Assembly (NCBI GenBank): GCA_964568045.1
Contig: CAZMOL010000004.1
Coordinates: 1 to 40,927 of the forward strand
Reading direction: 5' to 3'
Origin: CAZDDA01 sp964568045
Lineage (GTDB): Bacteria > Bipolaricaulota > Bipolaricaulia > UBA7950 > UBA9294
Length of the DNA stretch: 40,927 nt
The notes beneath the pieces were generated by a model that saw only the letters and a list, made by a program, of their open reading frames with translations, made no database searches and was not told the origin of the DNA. Below are positions 16,600 through 24,470 of the stretch, in pieces. Made by a program: the position numbers and the translations under genes. Each line of letters begins with the position of its first letter. Positions within the stretch are counted from its first letter, which is position 1.

Positions 16600-17544
16600 A
16601 TGAGAACGTACTTGGTGTATCGAAGTCTTGATTGTTGTCTTGCATTGTTTATCCTCATGACCTTTGCTTTTCTGATGGTGCACATTACTCCGGGAGACCC
16701 TGCCTCGCTTATGTTGGGGCCGGAACACATAAGTCCAGAGAGACTCCGCGAAATCAGGGAAAACCTTGGCCTAGAGGATCCATTATGGGTTCAGTACTAT
16801 CACTGGCTTCAAGCACTGGTACGGGGCGATCTAGGTTTCTCTTATTACCAGAACAAGAAGGTTGGACCTATTATCGCTGACGGCTTACTGGTCACCTTGC
16901 CCCTCGTTGCTTCAGCAATTCTCTTTACGATCCTAATTGGCGTGCCATCAGGCATCGTGGCTGCAATAAGGCCAAATTCGCTTTCTGATAAACTCTTGGC
17001 AATTGTGACTGTAGCGGGTATATCGTTTCCTCATTTCTGGCTTGGCCTGGTTTTTATCTTTTTCTTTGGCGTGAAATTGCGTGTTCTGCCCGTGGGTGGT
17101 TCTGCTTCAATAACTAACCCTCTTGACTTTGCGAGCCACATGGTTCTCCCTGCATTTACGCTGGGTTTTAGCCAGCTTGCTTTCCTTAGTCGTGTGACTC
17201 GATCAACAATGCTCGACGTCTTATCAGAAGACTACATAACGACAGCAAGAGCGAAAGGGCTAGCAGAACAGCTTGTCATTATCAAGCACGCCTTGAAGAA
17301 TGCCTCTCTGCCTATAATCACTCTCATAGGGCTTTCGATCGGAATCCTCATCGGCGGGACAATTGTTGTGGAAACAGTATTTACAATCCCGGGGTTTGGC
17401 AGGAGCTTCCTCACGAGCATACTGAGAAGGGATTATCCAGTAATCCAAGGGTGCACTCTTGTTATTGGAGCGACGTATTTGCTGGTGAACTTTATCATCG
17501 ATCTATTGTACGTACGATTAGACCCGCGAGCCTCCTTTGACTAA
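16600..17544 (+). CDS. DppB-type ABC transporter permease
   Basis: Inner-membrane permease of 314 residues for the peptide-type importer. The first membrane segment is residues 10-30, followed by the characteristic HITPGDPASLMLG and LGLEDPLWVQYYHWLQALVRGDLGFS, and five further segments. The EAA-loop contact for an ATPase is at EDYITTARAKGLAEQLVIIKHALKNA. The C-terminus ends with the usual NFIIDLLYVRLDPRASFD. The ATG has no good ribosome site. The partner permease lies 527 bp downstream rather than adjacent, which is atypical. Confidence 0.93.
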   Translation: MRTYLVYRSLDCCLALFILMTFAFLMVHITPGDPASLMLGPEHISPERLREIRENLGLEDPLWVQYYHWLQALVRGDLGFSYYQNKKVGPIIADGLLVTLPLVASAILFTILIGVPSGIVAAIRPNSLSDKLLAIVTVAGISFPHFWLGLVFIFFFGVKLRVLPVGGSASITNPLDFASHMVLPAFTLGFSQLAFLSRVTRSTMLDVLSEDYITTARAKGLAEQLVIIKHALKNASLPIITLIGLSIGILIGGTIVVETVFTIPGFGRSFLTSILRRDYPVIQGCTLVIGATYLLVNFIIDLLYVRLDPRASFD

Positions 17545-17607
17545 TAGGATATGGAGCAAGTTATTACCATTACGCAATTGATAATTAATGTCTAGATAGG
17601 GAGTGGC

Positions 17608-18075
17608 GTGTTGTACAAAAAGCCCGTAGCAATGAACACTGAAAAGACGGAAGTGGATTCCGAGAAACAACAAAACTGGAGTGAGACCTTCCTTATCTGG
17701 TACAGGGAACTCCAATTCAAAAAGGCGACCAGGCAATTCAGAGAACGTCCTCTTCGTAAGCGACGGCGAGAGATTTGCGAGAAAAAGAGAGCACAACTTA
17801 GCATGAACGGCTTCTATGACTGCACGAAAACTGGCTTGTTGGGGGAAGTCGTGGCTTCGCGTAGGACAAGGTCAAGGTCAGTGAAGGGGCGGCAAACACA
17901 ACGCGGTCACTGCAATAGGATATCACGCGAGGGCATAATCCGGGCAGCTGCCTGGCTGATCAGCGTGATTCGGCTTGTCTGTGTACCTGGCTGCAGGAGA
18001 GTAATCTGTCCTATGCAGATCTGCGTTCTTGCGACCGTGTCGAACCGCTACCAGCAGACGGGAGCTGTCTCATGA
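17608..18075 (+). CDS. Possible hypothetical protein between the two permeases (doubtful)
   Basis: This open frame of 155 codons (TTG start, or ATG at 17632) is the only long one in the 527-bp gap between the permease genes. Its TGA overlaps the ATG of the second permease (ATGA), which suggests coupling, but this can occur by chance. The product is strongly basic in the middle, with a hydrophobic stretch near the end, and resembles nothing I recognise. Codon usage looks unselected. It may be a spurious frame over degenerate DNA. Confidence 0.25.
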   Translation: MLYKKPVAMNTEKTEVDSEKQQNWSETFLIWYRELQFKKATRQFRERPLRKRRREICEKKRAQLSMNGFYDCTKTGLLGEVVASRRTRSRSVKGRQTQRGHCNRISREGIIRAAAWLISVIRLVCVPGCRRVICPMQICVLATVSNRYQQTGAVS

Positions 18076-18902
18076 AGGTGCTACACTTCTTTGCAAAGGA
18101 TTACGTCGCGTTTGGCTGTGCGCTATATTTGCTGACGCTTGTTCTTATCGCGCTCTTCGCACCTCTGATTGCACCATATTCTCCAACTGCTGTTGGGGTG
18201 GATAGGTTATTCAAGCCCCCATCCTGGGAACATCTATTCGGTACGGACAATTTTGGCAGAGACATCTTAAGCAGAGTCATATATGGGCTAAGAGTCACCT
18301 TAAGACTTAGCTTTGCAACAACCGCTCTTTGCGGCGTTTTCGGGATCGTTTTGGCTGGGGTCTCGTATTTCTCCGCCATTGCAGATAGGATGGTGACGCG
18401 GGGCATGGATATCCTGATGGCCTTGCCGGTGATAGTCCTCGCGTTGGTGCTCATGGCAATACTTGGAAGGGGCGAAAAAAACATGATCATCGCACTTGTT
18501 GTTATCTACGCGCCCCGAGTGGGTAGAATGGTGCGGAGTCAAATGCTAACAACACGAAACGCAGTCTTCGTGGAAGCAGCCAGGGCTCTGGGTGCAAATA
18601 ACTTCAGAATTTATCTTTTCCATATTGTACCGGGTTGTTTGTCCGTATGCCTAGTACAATTAGCATTTGTGTTTGTTTACGCCGTTCTCGTATCGGCGGC
18701 TCTCAGCTTCCTCGGGCTAGGTACGGCACCGCCGATAGCTACCCTCGGGAACATTATCAGTGAAGGCAGGACGTATATCACTTTTGCCCCGTGGATTTCT
18801 TTGATTCCGGGGATCGCGATTGCCTCAATCATCTTAGCACTAACCATCATTGGAGACAAGGTACGTGACGCCGCAGACCCGAGATTCCATGTCCATGGGT
18901 AA
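18072..18902 (+). CDS. DppC-type ABC transporter permease
   Basis: Second inner-membrane permease of the importer, 276 residues. It opens with a membrane helix leading to the family signature ALFAPLIAPYSP, then HLFGTDNFGRDILSRVIYGLR, five more helices, and an EAA loop TTRNAVFVEAARALGANNFRIYLFHIVPG. The C-terminus ends in the expected GDKVRDAADPRF. It is complete. No DppD or DppF ATPase gene follows, unlike standard dpp/opp operons; the pair must share ATPases encoded elsewhere, or the system is incomplete. Confidence 0.93.
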   Translation: MKVLHFFAKDYVAFGCALYLLTLVLIALFAPLIAPYSPTAVGVDRLFKPPSWEHLFGTDNFGRDILSRVIYGLRVTLRLSFATTALCGVFGIVLAGVSYFSAIADRMVTRGMDILMALPVIVLALVLMAILGRGEKNMIIALVVIYAPRVGRMVRSQMLTTRNAVFVEAARALGANNFRIYLFHIVPGCLSVCLVQLAFVFVYAVLVSAALSFLGLGTAPPIATLGNIISEGRTYITFAPWISLIPGIAIASIILALTIIGDKVRDAADPRFHVHG

Positions 18903-19066
18903 AGAGGTTTGGGGTTAAGTGAGTTACGAAAAACGTGTTGCAGCAAGCAGCTGTGACATATGAGAGGAGCTTTGTGTGCAAAATAGAAAAAGCGGCAGTA
19001 GACATACCGGAGGTAAGTGTTGATCGAGACTTCTAGGACATGTTTTGCTGCTAAAAAGGAGGCACC

Positions 19067-20188
19067 GTGAAGATAACCAATTTGACGGCTTATCCTGTAA
19101 AAGTCCCTTTGGTCCCGATTGGCAAAGGCGGGATTAGTCCATACAGGGCAAGCGTAAATCCAGTTGGGGTCGAATACACGCGAAAGACACTTGTAAGAAT
19201 TGAAACCGACGACGGCATTGATGGTTGGGGAGAATATCATAGCATATTCCCTTCTGAAGTGATGAGGAATTTGTTAGAGATGGAAGTCGGTCCGAAGATA
19301 AAGGGTATGGATCCATTTAGCACTCAGAAGCTACTGGATACCTGTCGATTCAATGTGTCTGCCCAGCTTATTAGCAGTGCGTATTTGGCTTCCGGGGTCG
19401 ATGTAGCTTGTTGGGACATAATTGGGAAGGCACTTGAAAAGCCTATTTATTTGTTGCTGGGGGGAAAAGTACGCGAGTCGATTGAGATAGCGTATTGCCT
19501 TGGAATACTAGATCACAGTACAACACGTGATAAGATAGAGCAAATAATAAGCGAAGGTTATAGACACTTGAAAGTCAAAGTGGGCCTCGATATGGAGTTT
19601 GATATCGAGAGGCTTTGTATGATTAGGGAGCGAGTAGGACACGAGGTATCAATTCGGGTGGATGCCAACCAAGCTTTCTCCCCAGTGGGGGCTCTGCAAT
19701 TTCTTAAAAGAGTTGAGGATCTTAACTTGGAGTACATTGAGGAACCTATTAGAATAGCTAGCTTCTCTATGTTAGCATCGCTGCGCAGAAGAACGAAAAC
19801 ACCCATCGGAATAAATGAAGAGTGCTATGTGCCGCACAGTCTTTTCCAAGCAATCAAGGAGGATGCCATTGACATAGCGATATTTGATTTGGGGGTAGCT
19901 GAAGGAATTAGTGGCTTGAAGAGAATTGACGGTCTGGGGCAAGAAGCGAACTTACCTTTTGCGCATCACTGCTCATTCGATCTGGGAATAACCACAGCTG
20001 CCATAATACATGGAGTTAGCTCTGCTCCAGGCTTCAGGTATCCTATGGACAGTACCTATTATGCGCAAGATGGTGATGTATTGGAAACGCCTCTCGAAAT
20101 CAGGAGTGGCGAATTCCATACTCCTAAGGGATCAGGACTAGGAATAAATGTGGATAGAGAGAAGGTGAAGGCGCTTGCTGACAAGTAA
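19067..20188 (+). CDS. Enolase-superfamily enzyme, mandelate racemase/muconate lactonizing group
   Basis: Mg2+-dependent enzyme of 373 residues that abstracts the proton next to a carboxylate. The N-terminal capping domain is followed by the barrel. The KxK pair is in HLKVKVGLD, metal ligands are the Asp of RVDANQAF and the Glu of YIEEP, and a third acidic group is in GINEECY. At the seventh strand the general base is probably His in FAHHCSFD with Asp in AIFDLGVAEG, as in the mandelate racemase subgroup, and the usual muconate-type lysine is absent. Likely a dehydratase or racemase/epimerase; substrate unknown. Start is GTG behind AAAAAGGAGG. This gene has the lowest GC of the cluster, under 50 percent by eye. 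Confidence 0.88.
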   Translation: MKITNLTAYPVKVPLVPIGKGGISPYRASVNPVGVEYTRKTLVRIETDDGIDGWGEYHSIFPSEVMRNLLEMEVGPKIKGMDPFSTQKLLDTCRFNVSAQLISSAYLASGVDVACWDIIGKALEKPIYLLLGGKVRESIEIAYCLGILDHSTTRDKIEQIISEGYRHLKVKVGLDMEFDIERLCMIRERVGHEVSIRVDANQAFSPVGALQFLKRVEDLNLEYIEEPIRIASFSMLASLRRRTKTPIGINEECYVPHSLFQAIKEDAIDIAIFDLGVAEGISGLKRIDGLGQEANLPFAHHCSFDLGITTAAIIHGVSSAPGFRYPMDSTYYAQDGDVLETPLEIRSGEFHTPKGSGLGINVDREKVKALADK

Positions 20189-20368
20189 TCGTTCTGTGAA
20201 AGTTGGAGATAGCGCGGGAACGAAGAACTAGTTGCTCAGATGTACGGGGGTCGTGATTGAACTTGTAGCTGCATCGAGGAGTCATGGTGGAACGGGTATG
20301 GATGTTCGGTAGTACCGGCCCAGAAGTACGTGTGGATATCGGATCGCGTGAGGTTGAAAGGAGATTAG

Positions 20369-21436
20369 ATGACTGAGAGGATCCTGATGGAAAAGCTTCG
20401 GAGCAGAATCTCGAGATTTCCAAGACTAAACCTGGCCAACTTGCCGACGTGGCTTCACGAGGCACCCCGACTCAGCAGCGAGCTGAACGGTCCGAGGATA
20501 TTCTTCAAACGGGATGATCTGACAGGCCTCGCTTTCGGAGGGAATAAGACAAGAATGTTCGAATTTGATCTCGCCGAGGCTCTTGATCGAGGGGCGGACA
20601 CAATTGTGGCGGGGTCGTCAGTCCAATCGAACTACTTACGCCAGCTAGCAGCTGCCTGCAATAGACTCGGTTTAGAGGCGTATTTCATTGCGAGCAAAGT
20701 TCGGGGAGACCAAGATCTTGAAGTTGAGGGAAATCTTTTTCTGGACCTACTCTTGGGAGCGCATGTCAAGATCGTTGATGAGGATTTTCCTACGCAAGGA
20801 AAACTGAAGTTGAGGGATGCTCTTGCTAAAGAGCTGCGGGCAAAAGGACGGGAGGTCTATATCCCCTGGTGGGATACACAATATCTTAACACCATAGGAT
20901 ATGTTCAGTGCGCGGTTGAATTGGGCGAACAATTTGAAACCCTGAATGTGCTGCCTGACTACGTCTATCTCGCGTCTGCTAATGCGACCCAAGCTGGCTT
21001 GGTGTTGGGGTTCAAGTACCTTGAGATTAGCACTTGTGTAGTTGGCTTCAATCCAGAGCACTGGTGCGTTGATGCACGGCCTGGGGTTGCCGAATTTGCC
21101 AACGAGGCTGCAGACCGATTGGGCTTGACGGCGCATGTAAGTGTTGATGAAGTGATCAATAGCTCGGAGTACATAGGCAAAGCCTATGGAATACCTTCCG
21201 AAGGGTGTCTGGAAGCAATTAGGCTCGTGGCGCGCACGGAAGGCATTCTGCTTGATCCCGTTTACTCTGGCAAAGCAATGGCTGGTCTCATTGACCATGT
21301 CCGCAAAGGGAAGGTAAAGAAAGGCGATGTAGTTGTATTTCTACACACAGGGGGGAATCCAGCCCTTTTTGCGTATCGCCACGACTTCAGCAACATAACT
21401 GATAATCTTGCGAAATCAAGCCGGTTACTGCGATAA
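20369..21436 (+). CDS. PLP-dependent D-cysteine desulfhydrase/ACC deaminase family protein
   Basis: Fold-type II PLP enzyme of 355 residues that would eliminate or deaminate an amino acid to a 2-oxoacid and ammonia through an enamine. The signature FFKRDDLTGLAFGGNKTRMFEF places the PLP lysine at residue 60, followed by VAGSSVQSNYLRQLAAACNRLG. The phosphate loop region lies around LASANATQAGLVLG, and the C-terminal segment is VVFLHTGGNPALFAY. ACC deaminase and D-cysteine desulfhydrase cannot be separated by eye. RidA encoded two genes on would remove the 2-aminoacrylate-type product. Start ATG lies 7 bp after AAAGGAG. Confidence 0.9.
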   Translation: MTERILMEKLRSRISRFPRLNLANLPTWLHEAPRLSSELNGPRIFFKRDDLTGLAFGGNKTRMFEFDLAEALDRGADTIVAGSSVQSNYLRQLAAACNRLGLEAYFIASKVRGDQDLEVEGNLFLDLLLGAHVKIVDEDFPTQGKLKLRDALAKELRAKGREVYIPWWDTQYLNTIGYVQCAVELGEQFETLNVLPDYVYLASANATQAGLVLGFKYLEISTCVVGFNPEHWCVDARPGVAEFANEAADRLGLTAHVSVDEVINSSEYIGKAYGIPSEGCLEAIRLVARTEGILLDPVYSGKAMAGLIDHVRKGKVKKGDVVVFLHTGGNPALFAYRHDFSNITDNLAKSSRLLR

Positions 21437-21445
21437 AGGGTAACC

Positions 21446-22651
21446 ATGATGTATGATGTTTTACTAAAGGGTGGCAGAGTTGTCGATCCTAGTCAGGGCA
21501 TAAACAGGGTCAAAGATGTGGCTGTGAGGGATGGAAAGGTTGTGGCTTTGGCTGATCGCATTCGCGGGGAAGCGCTGCAGACAATTCATGTAGCGGGCAA
21601 ACTCGTGTTTCCTGGCTTGATAGATCTTCATACGCATGTCTACTGGAAAGGAACTAGTGTTAGTGTCAATGCTGATAGTCTCGCGGCAAGAACTGGAGTG
21701 ACGACGTTTGTGGATGCCGGGAGTTCTGGTGCTGGAAATTTCCTGGGTTTCAGAGACTACGTTATTGCACGCTCGCGGGTTCGAATTCTTGCATTCCTAA
21801 ACATCGGCTTCGCTGGGATCTTTGGATTTGTTGTGGACAGGCGTGCTCCGACTAACACGGTGATCATAGGTGAGCTATGTGACACTCGGCTGGGGAACGC
21901 TGGAGAGGCGGTGAGGATTGGGAAGGAATATCCGGAGGTTGTTGTCGGAATCAAGGTCCGCCCTGGAAATGACGGCGGTTGCGGCGCCGGCGGCGTGGAA
22001 CCGATCTCTGCGGCAAAGAAAGCCGCTAAGGAATTAGGTAAGCCGCTGATGGTTCACATAGGCGGGGCTCCGCCTGCTGTCGATGCTGTCCTCCCTATGC
22101 TAGAGGCTGGGGATATCATAACCCATGTTTTCCGAGGGAATCCGAATAGCTTGCTTGATGAGGGGGGCAAAATCCTGTCGGCTTTGGTTGAGGCGCGGAA
22201 GAGGGGAGTGATATTTGATCTAGGCCATGGGTCTAGCAGTTTCTCTTTTGAGACTGCGCAGAAAATGCTGGACCAAGGTTTTCTGCCAGACGTGATTAGT
22301 AGCGATGTGCATGTTCTTTCGATTAATGGACCAGCCCATGATCTTCCCACCACGATGTCGAAGATGCTGTGCCTGGGCATGGATATGGATGCAGTGATTA
22401 TGGCTTGCACGAAGAATCCGGCCAGAGCAATTTCTCGCGGCGATGAATTGGGGACTTTGCGAGAAGGGACTGTGGGTGATATCAGCATACTAGAGTTAAG
22501 GACGGGCAAGTTCAGGTTTGTGGACGGTTTCGGAAACAGGATAGACGGCAAGAGGAAGTTCATTCCATTCTTGACGATATCAGGAGGGGAGGTGTTAGCG
22601 AGTGGGCAAGGTAGAAGGGAAAATAGCAGCGATAGGATCAAGGCTCCCTGA
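21446..22651 (+). CDS. Dihydroorotase-like amidohydrolase/deacetylase
   Basis: Amidohydrolase-superfamily enzyme of 401 residues resembling the Atu3266/EF0837-type deacetylases and hydantoinase/dihydroorotase relatives. It has an N-terminal beta-sandwich (DVLLKGGRVVDPSQGINRVKDVAVRDGKVVAL), the metal motif PGLIDLHTHVY, a lysine for carboxylation in VGIKVRPG, histidines in MVHIGGAPP and THVFRGN, and the catalytic Asp in SSDVH. It should cleave an amide or ester of an acylated amino or hydroxy acid. ATG 21446 or 21449 both follow AAAGGG; the second has better spacing. The 3' end overlaps the RidA gene by 50 bp, showing cotranslation. Confidence 0.87.
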   Translation: MMYDVLLKGGRVVDPSQGINRVKDVAVRDGKVVALADRIRGEALQTIHVAGKLVFPGLIDLHTHVYWKGTSVSVNADSLAARTGVTTFVDAGSSGAGNFLGFRDYVIARSRVRILAFLNIGFAGIFGFVVDRRAPTNTVIIGELCDTRLGNAGEAVRIGKEYPEVVVGIKVRPGNDGGCGAGGVEPISAAKKAAKELGKPLMVHIGGAPPAVDAVLPMLEAGDIITHVFRGNPNSLLDEGGKILSALVEARKRGVIFDLGHGSSSFSFETAQKMLDQGFLPDVISSDVHVLSINGPAHDLPTTMSKMLCLGMDMDAVIMACTKNPARAISRGDELGTLREGTVGDISILELRTGKFRFVDGFGNRIDGKRKFIPFLTISGGEVLASGQGRRENSSDRIKAP

Positions 22652-23072
22652 GTACAGGGGCGTTAGGGCTGGCGCAGTAGATAGGGCGAAGAGGGTCGGG
22701 AATTTAGTACTTGTTTCAGGGCATGGTCCTGACAATGGATATGGGGAAATGGCTTTCAAAGGGAAGGTGGGGAAGGACTTAACCGTCGAACAAGGGTACG
22801 AAGCGGCAAGGCTCTGTGCTCTTAGCTGCCTAGGATCAGTCAAAACAGTCATTGATTCCTTGGATGAAGTTGAGATAGTGAGCGTTCGAGGGTTTGTGAA
22901 TTGCGTGCAAGACTTTTCTGACCACGCGAAGGTATTGAATGGCGCTTCAGACTTACTCCTAAAGGCGTTTGGGAAACTCGGAAGACACGTCAGAACAGCC
23001 GTAGGCGCTTCGTCTCTCCCGGGGAATATTGCGGTGGAAGTACAGATGGTGGTAATGGTTATTGCCGAGTAA
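22602..23072 (+). CDS. RidA/YjgF family enamine/imine deaminase
   Basis: Small protein of 156 residues predicted to hydrolyse reactive enamine or imine products of PLP enzymes. The family's substrate-carboxylate arginine is present in HVRTAVGASSLP, followed by IAVEVQMVVMV. A middle segment NLVLVSGHGPDN matches the usual strand. Start is GTG 22602 behind AGGAGGGGAGG, inside the end of the amidohydrolase gene. Position next to the PLP desulfhydrase/deaminase supports a housekeeping role for that enzyme's product. It ends the low-GC part of the cluster. Confidence 0.88.
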   Translation: MGKVEGKIAAIGSRLPEYRGVRAGAVDRAKRVGNLVLVSGHGPDNGYGEMAFKGKVGKDLTVEQGYEAARLCALSCLGSVKTVIDSLDEVEIVSVRGFVNCVQDFSDHAKVLNGASDLLLKAFGKLGRHVRTAVGASSLPGNIAVEVQMVVMVIAE

Positions 23073-23180
23073 ATACGTAATTGGGATCCACAAAACAAAT
23101 GCAGAAAAAAAGAGGAGAGAAGTGCTAGTACAGGACGGAGCTATAAGAGAAAGGAAGAAAGCGAATAGAAAAATACAAGA

Positions 23181-23204
23181 TATCGATAGATTACGAGATC
23201 GATA
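23181..23204. promoter_or_regulatory. Inverted repeat ahead of the LeuA-like gene
   Basis: TATCGAT (23181-23187) and ATCGATA (23198-23204) are perfect inverted arms separated by 10 bp, in a purine-rich 153-bp gap 21 bp before the next start. It may be an operator or a small RNA hairpin; no clear -35/-10 pair is visible. Confidence 0.3.
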
Positions 23205-23225
23205 CTACTGAGAAATGGAGGGTAA

Positions 23226-24458
23226 ATGGGCAAGGACATAATCCGACCACATATCACCAGAGAAACGTTCATTAGCCCGTGGTCATATGAAACGAAAAAG
23301 AAGATGCCGCTTCCAGAGAAAGTGACCATCTACGATGTCACGCTTCGAGACGGTGAGCAATACCCAGGATTGGTCTTCACCAAAGAAGACAAGATACGAC
23401 TGGCTGAGGCATTGGACGATTTGGGCATCCAGCGGTTGGAAGCGGGTATGCCCGCTGTGTCCCAGGACGACTTCGAGGCCGTGCGTGAGATCGCAAAACG
23501 CGTCAAGGCTGACGTAGCCGTCTTCTGTCGAGGCATGCGTAGCGATGTCGACCTAGCTGTCGACGCAGGAGCCTGGGGAGTGATTGTTGAGCTGCCTTCC
23601 AATCAGACACTGATTGAAGAGGGCTACAACTGGACCAAGGGAGACGTCGCCGCTAAGGCGATTGACACCTGCAACTACGCCAAGAAGAAAGGGCTTCATA
23701 CCACCTTCTTCCTGATTGATTCCAGTGGAGCCGAGCCAGCCTTTCTGAAATCGATTATCCAGGAAGTCACCGCTAAGACGGACATCGACTCACTCACAGC
23801 GGTGGATACATTTGGACGGCTTCACCCTGCTGGAGCAGCGCTTTTTGTGCGCAAAATGAAGGAGTGGGCAGGTGTCCCGATTGAGATACATGTACACAAT
23901 GATCTCGGTCTCGGAGTAGCGAATTCCCTGGCTGCCGTGGAAGCGGGCGCTGAGGTAGTACACACCAACATGCTTGGTCTCGGTGAGCGCTCAGGGGGGG
24001 TCCCCACTGAGGAGATGGCTGTAGCACTTGAATTCTTGTATGGCATCGACACAGGACTCAATCTTACGAAGCTCTACGAAGTGGCGAGATTGTTCCAAGA
24101 GGTATCGGGTGTGAAGATGCCCGGACACAAGCCGGTCATAGGAAAGAACGCTTTCTCCTACGAAGCCGGTATCGCAGCGATGTTCTCGTACCGGCTATTC
24201 AAGAAGGGCCTCCCACTTGGGGTGATGCCCTACCTTCCAGAACTGGTTGGCAACGAATTCGGGATTGTAATGGGAAAGAAGGCGGGGAAATACAACGTGC
24301 TGTGGCACCTGGATCAGATTGGGCGTACCGCATCGGATGACGTCGTTCGGGAGATGGTGAATCGTATCAAAGCGAAATCGATCAAAGAGCGGCGGATGAT
24401 TACAGACGAGGAGTTCATGCACATATACGAGTCTGTAACGAGCAACCCGAAGTTGTGA
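23226..24458 (+). CDS. LeuA-like DRE-TIM metallolyase (isopropylmalate/homocitrate synthase family)
   Basis: Acyl-CoA-dependent condensing or cleaving enzyme of 410 residues. The DRE-TIM signature is TLRDGEQYPG (Arg41, Asp42), and the metal-binding HxH is in IEIHVHNDLGLGVANS. The segment NMLGLGERSGGVPTEEM is typical of the LeuA/NifV branch. A long C-terminal part lacks the leucine-regulatory LeuA domain. It may make or cleave a 2-hydroxy-2-alkyl-succinate-type acid rather than take part in leucine synthesis, since no leuBCD genes are near. ATG follows GGAGG. It heads a tight set with the CoA ligase and Etf genes. Confidence 0.85.
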   Translation: MGKDIIRPHITRETFISPWSYETKKKMPLPEKVTIYDVTLRDGEQYPGLVFTKEDKIRLAEALDDLGIQRLEAGMPAVSQDDFEAVREIAKRVKADVAVFCRGMRSDVDLAVDAGAWGVIVELPSNQTLIEEGYNWTKGDVAAKAIDTCNYAKKKGLHTTFFLIDSSGAEPAFLKSIIQEVTAKTDIDSLTAVDTFGRLHPAGAALFVRKMKEWAGVPIEIHVHNDLGLGVANSLAAVEAGAEVVHTNMLGLGERSGGVPTEEMAVALEFLYGIDTGLNLTKLYEVARLFQEVSGVKMPGHKPVIGKNAFSYEAGIAAMFSYRLFKKGLPLGVMPYLPELVGNEFGIVMGKKAGKYNVLWHLDQIGRTASDDVVREMVNRIKAKSIKERRMITDEEFMHIYESVTSNPKL

Positions 24459-24470
24459 GGTGATTCGAAA

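Noticed and set aside
16128..16730. 200-codon minus frame before the first permease
   Set aside because: It overlaps the certain permease gene, with no ribosome site and no domain.
23226..24458. leuA (2-isopropylmalate synthase) as a firm name
   Set aside because: There is no leucine-regulatory domain and no leuBCD nearby; the context is CoA/Etf metabolism.
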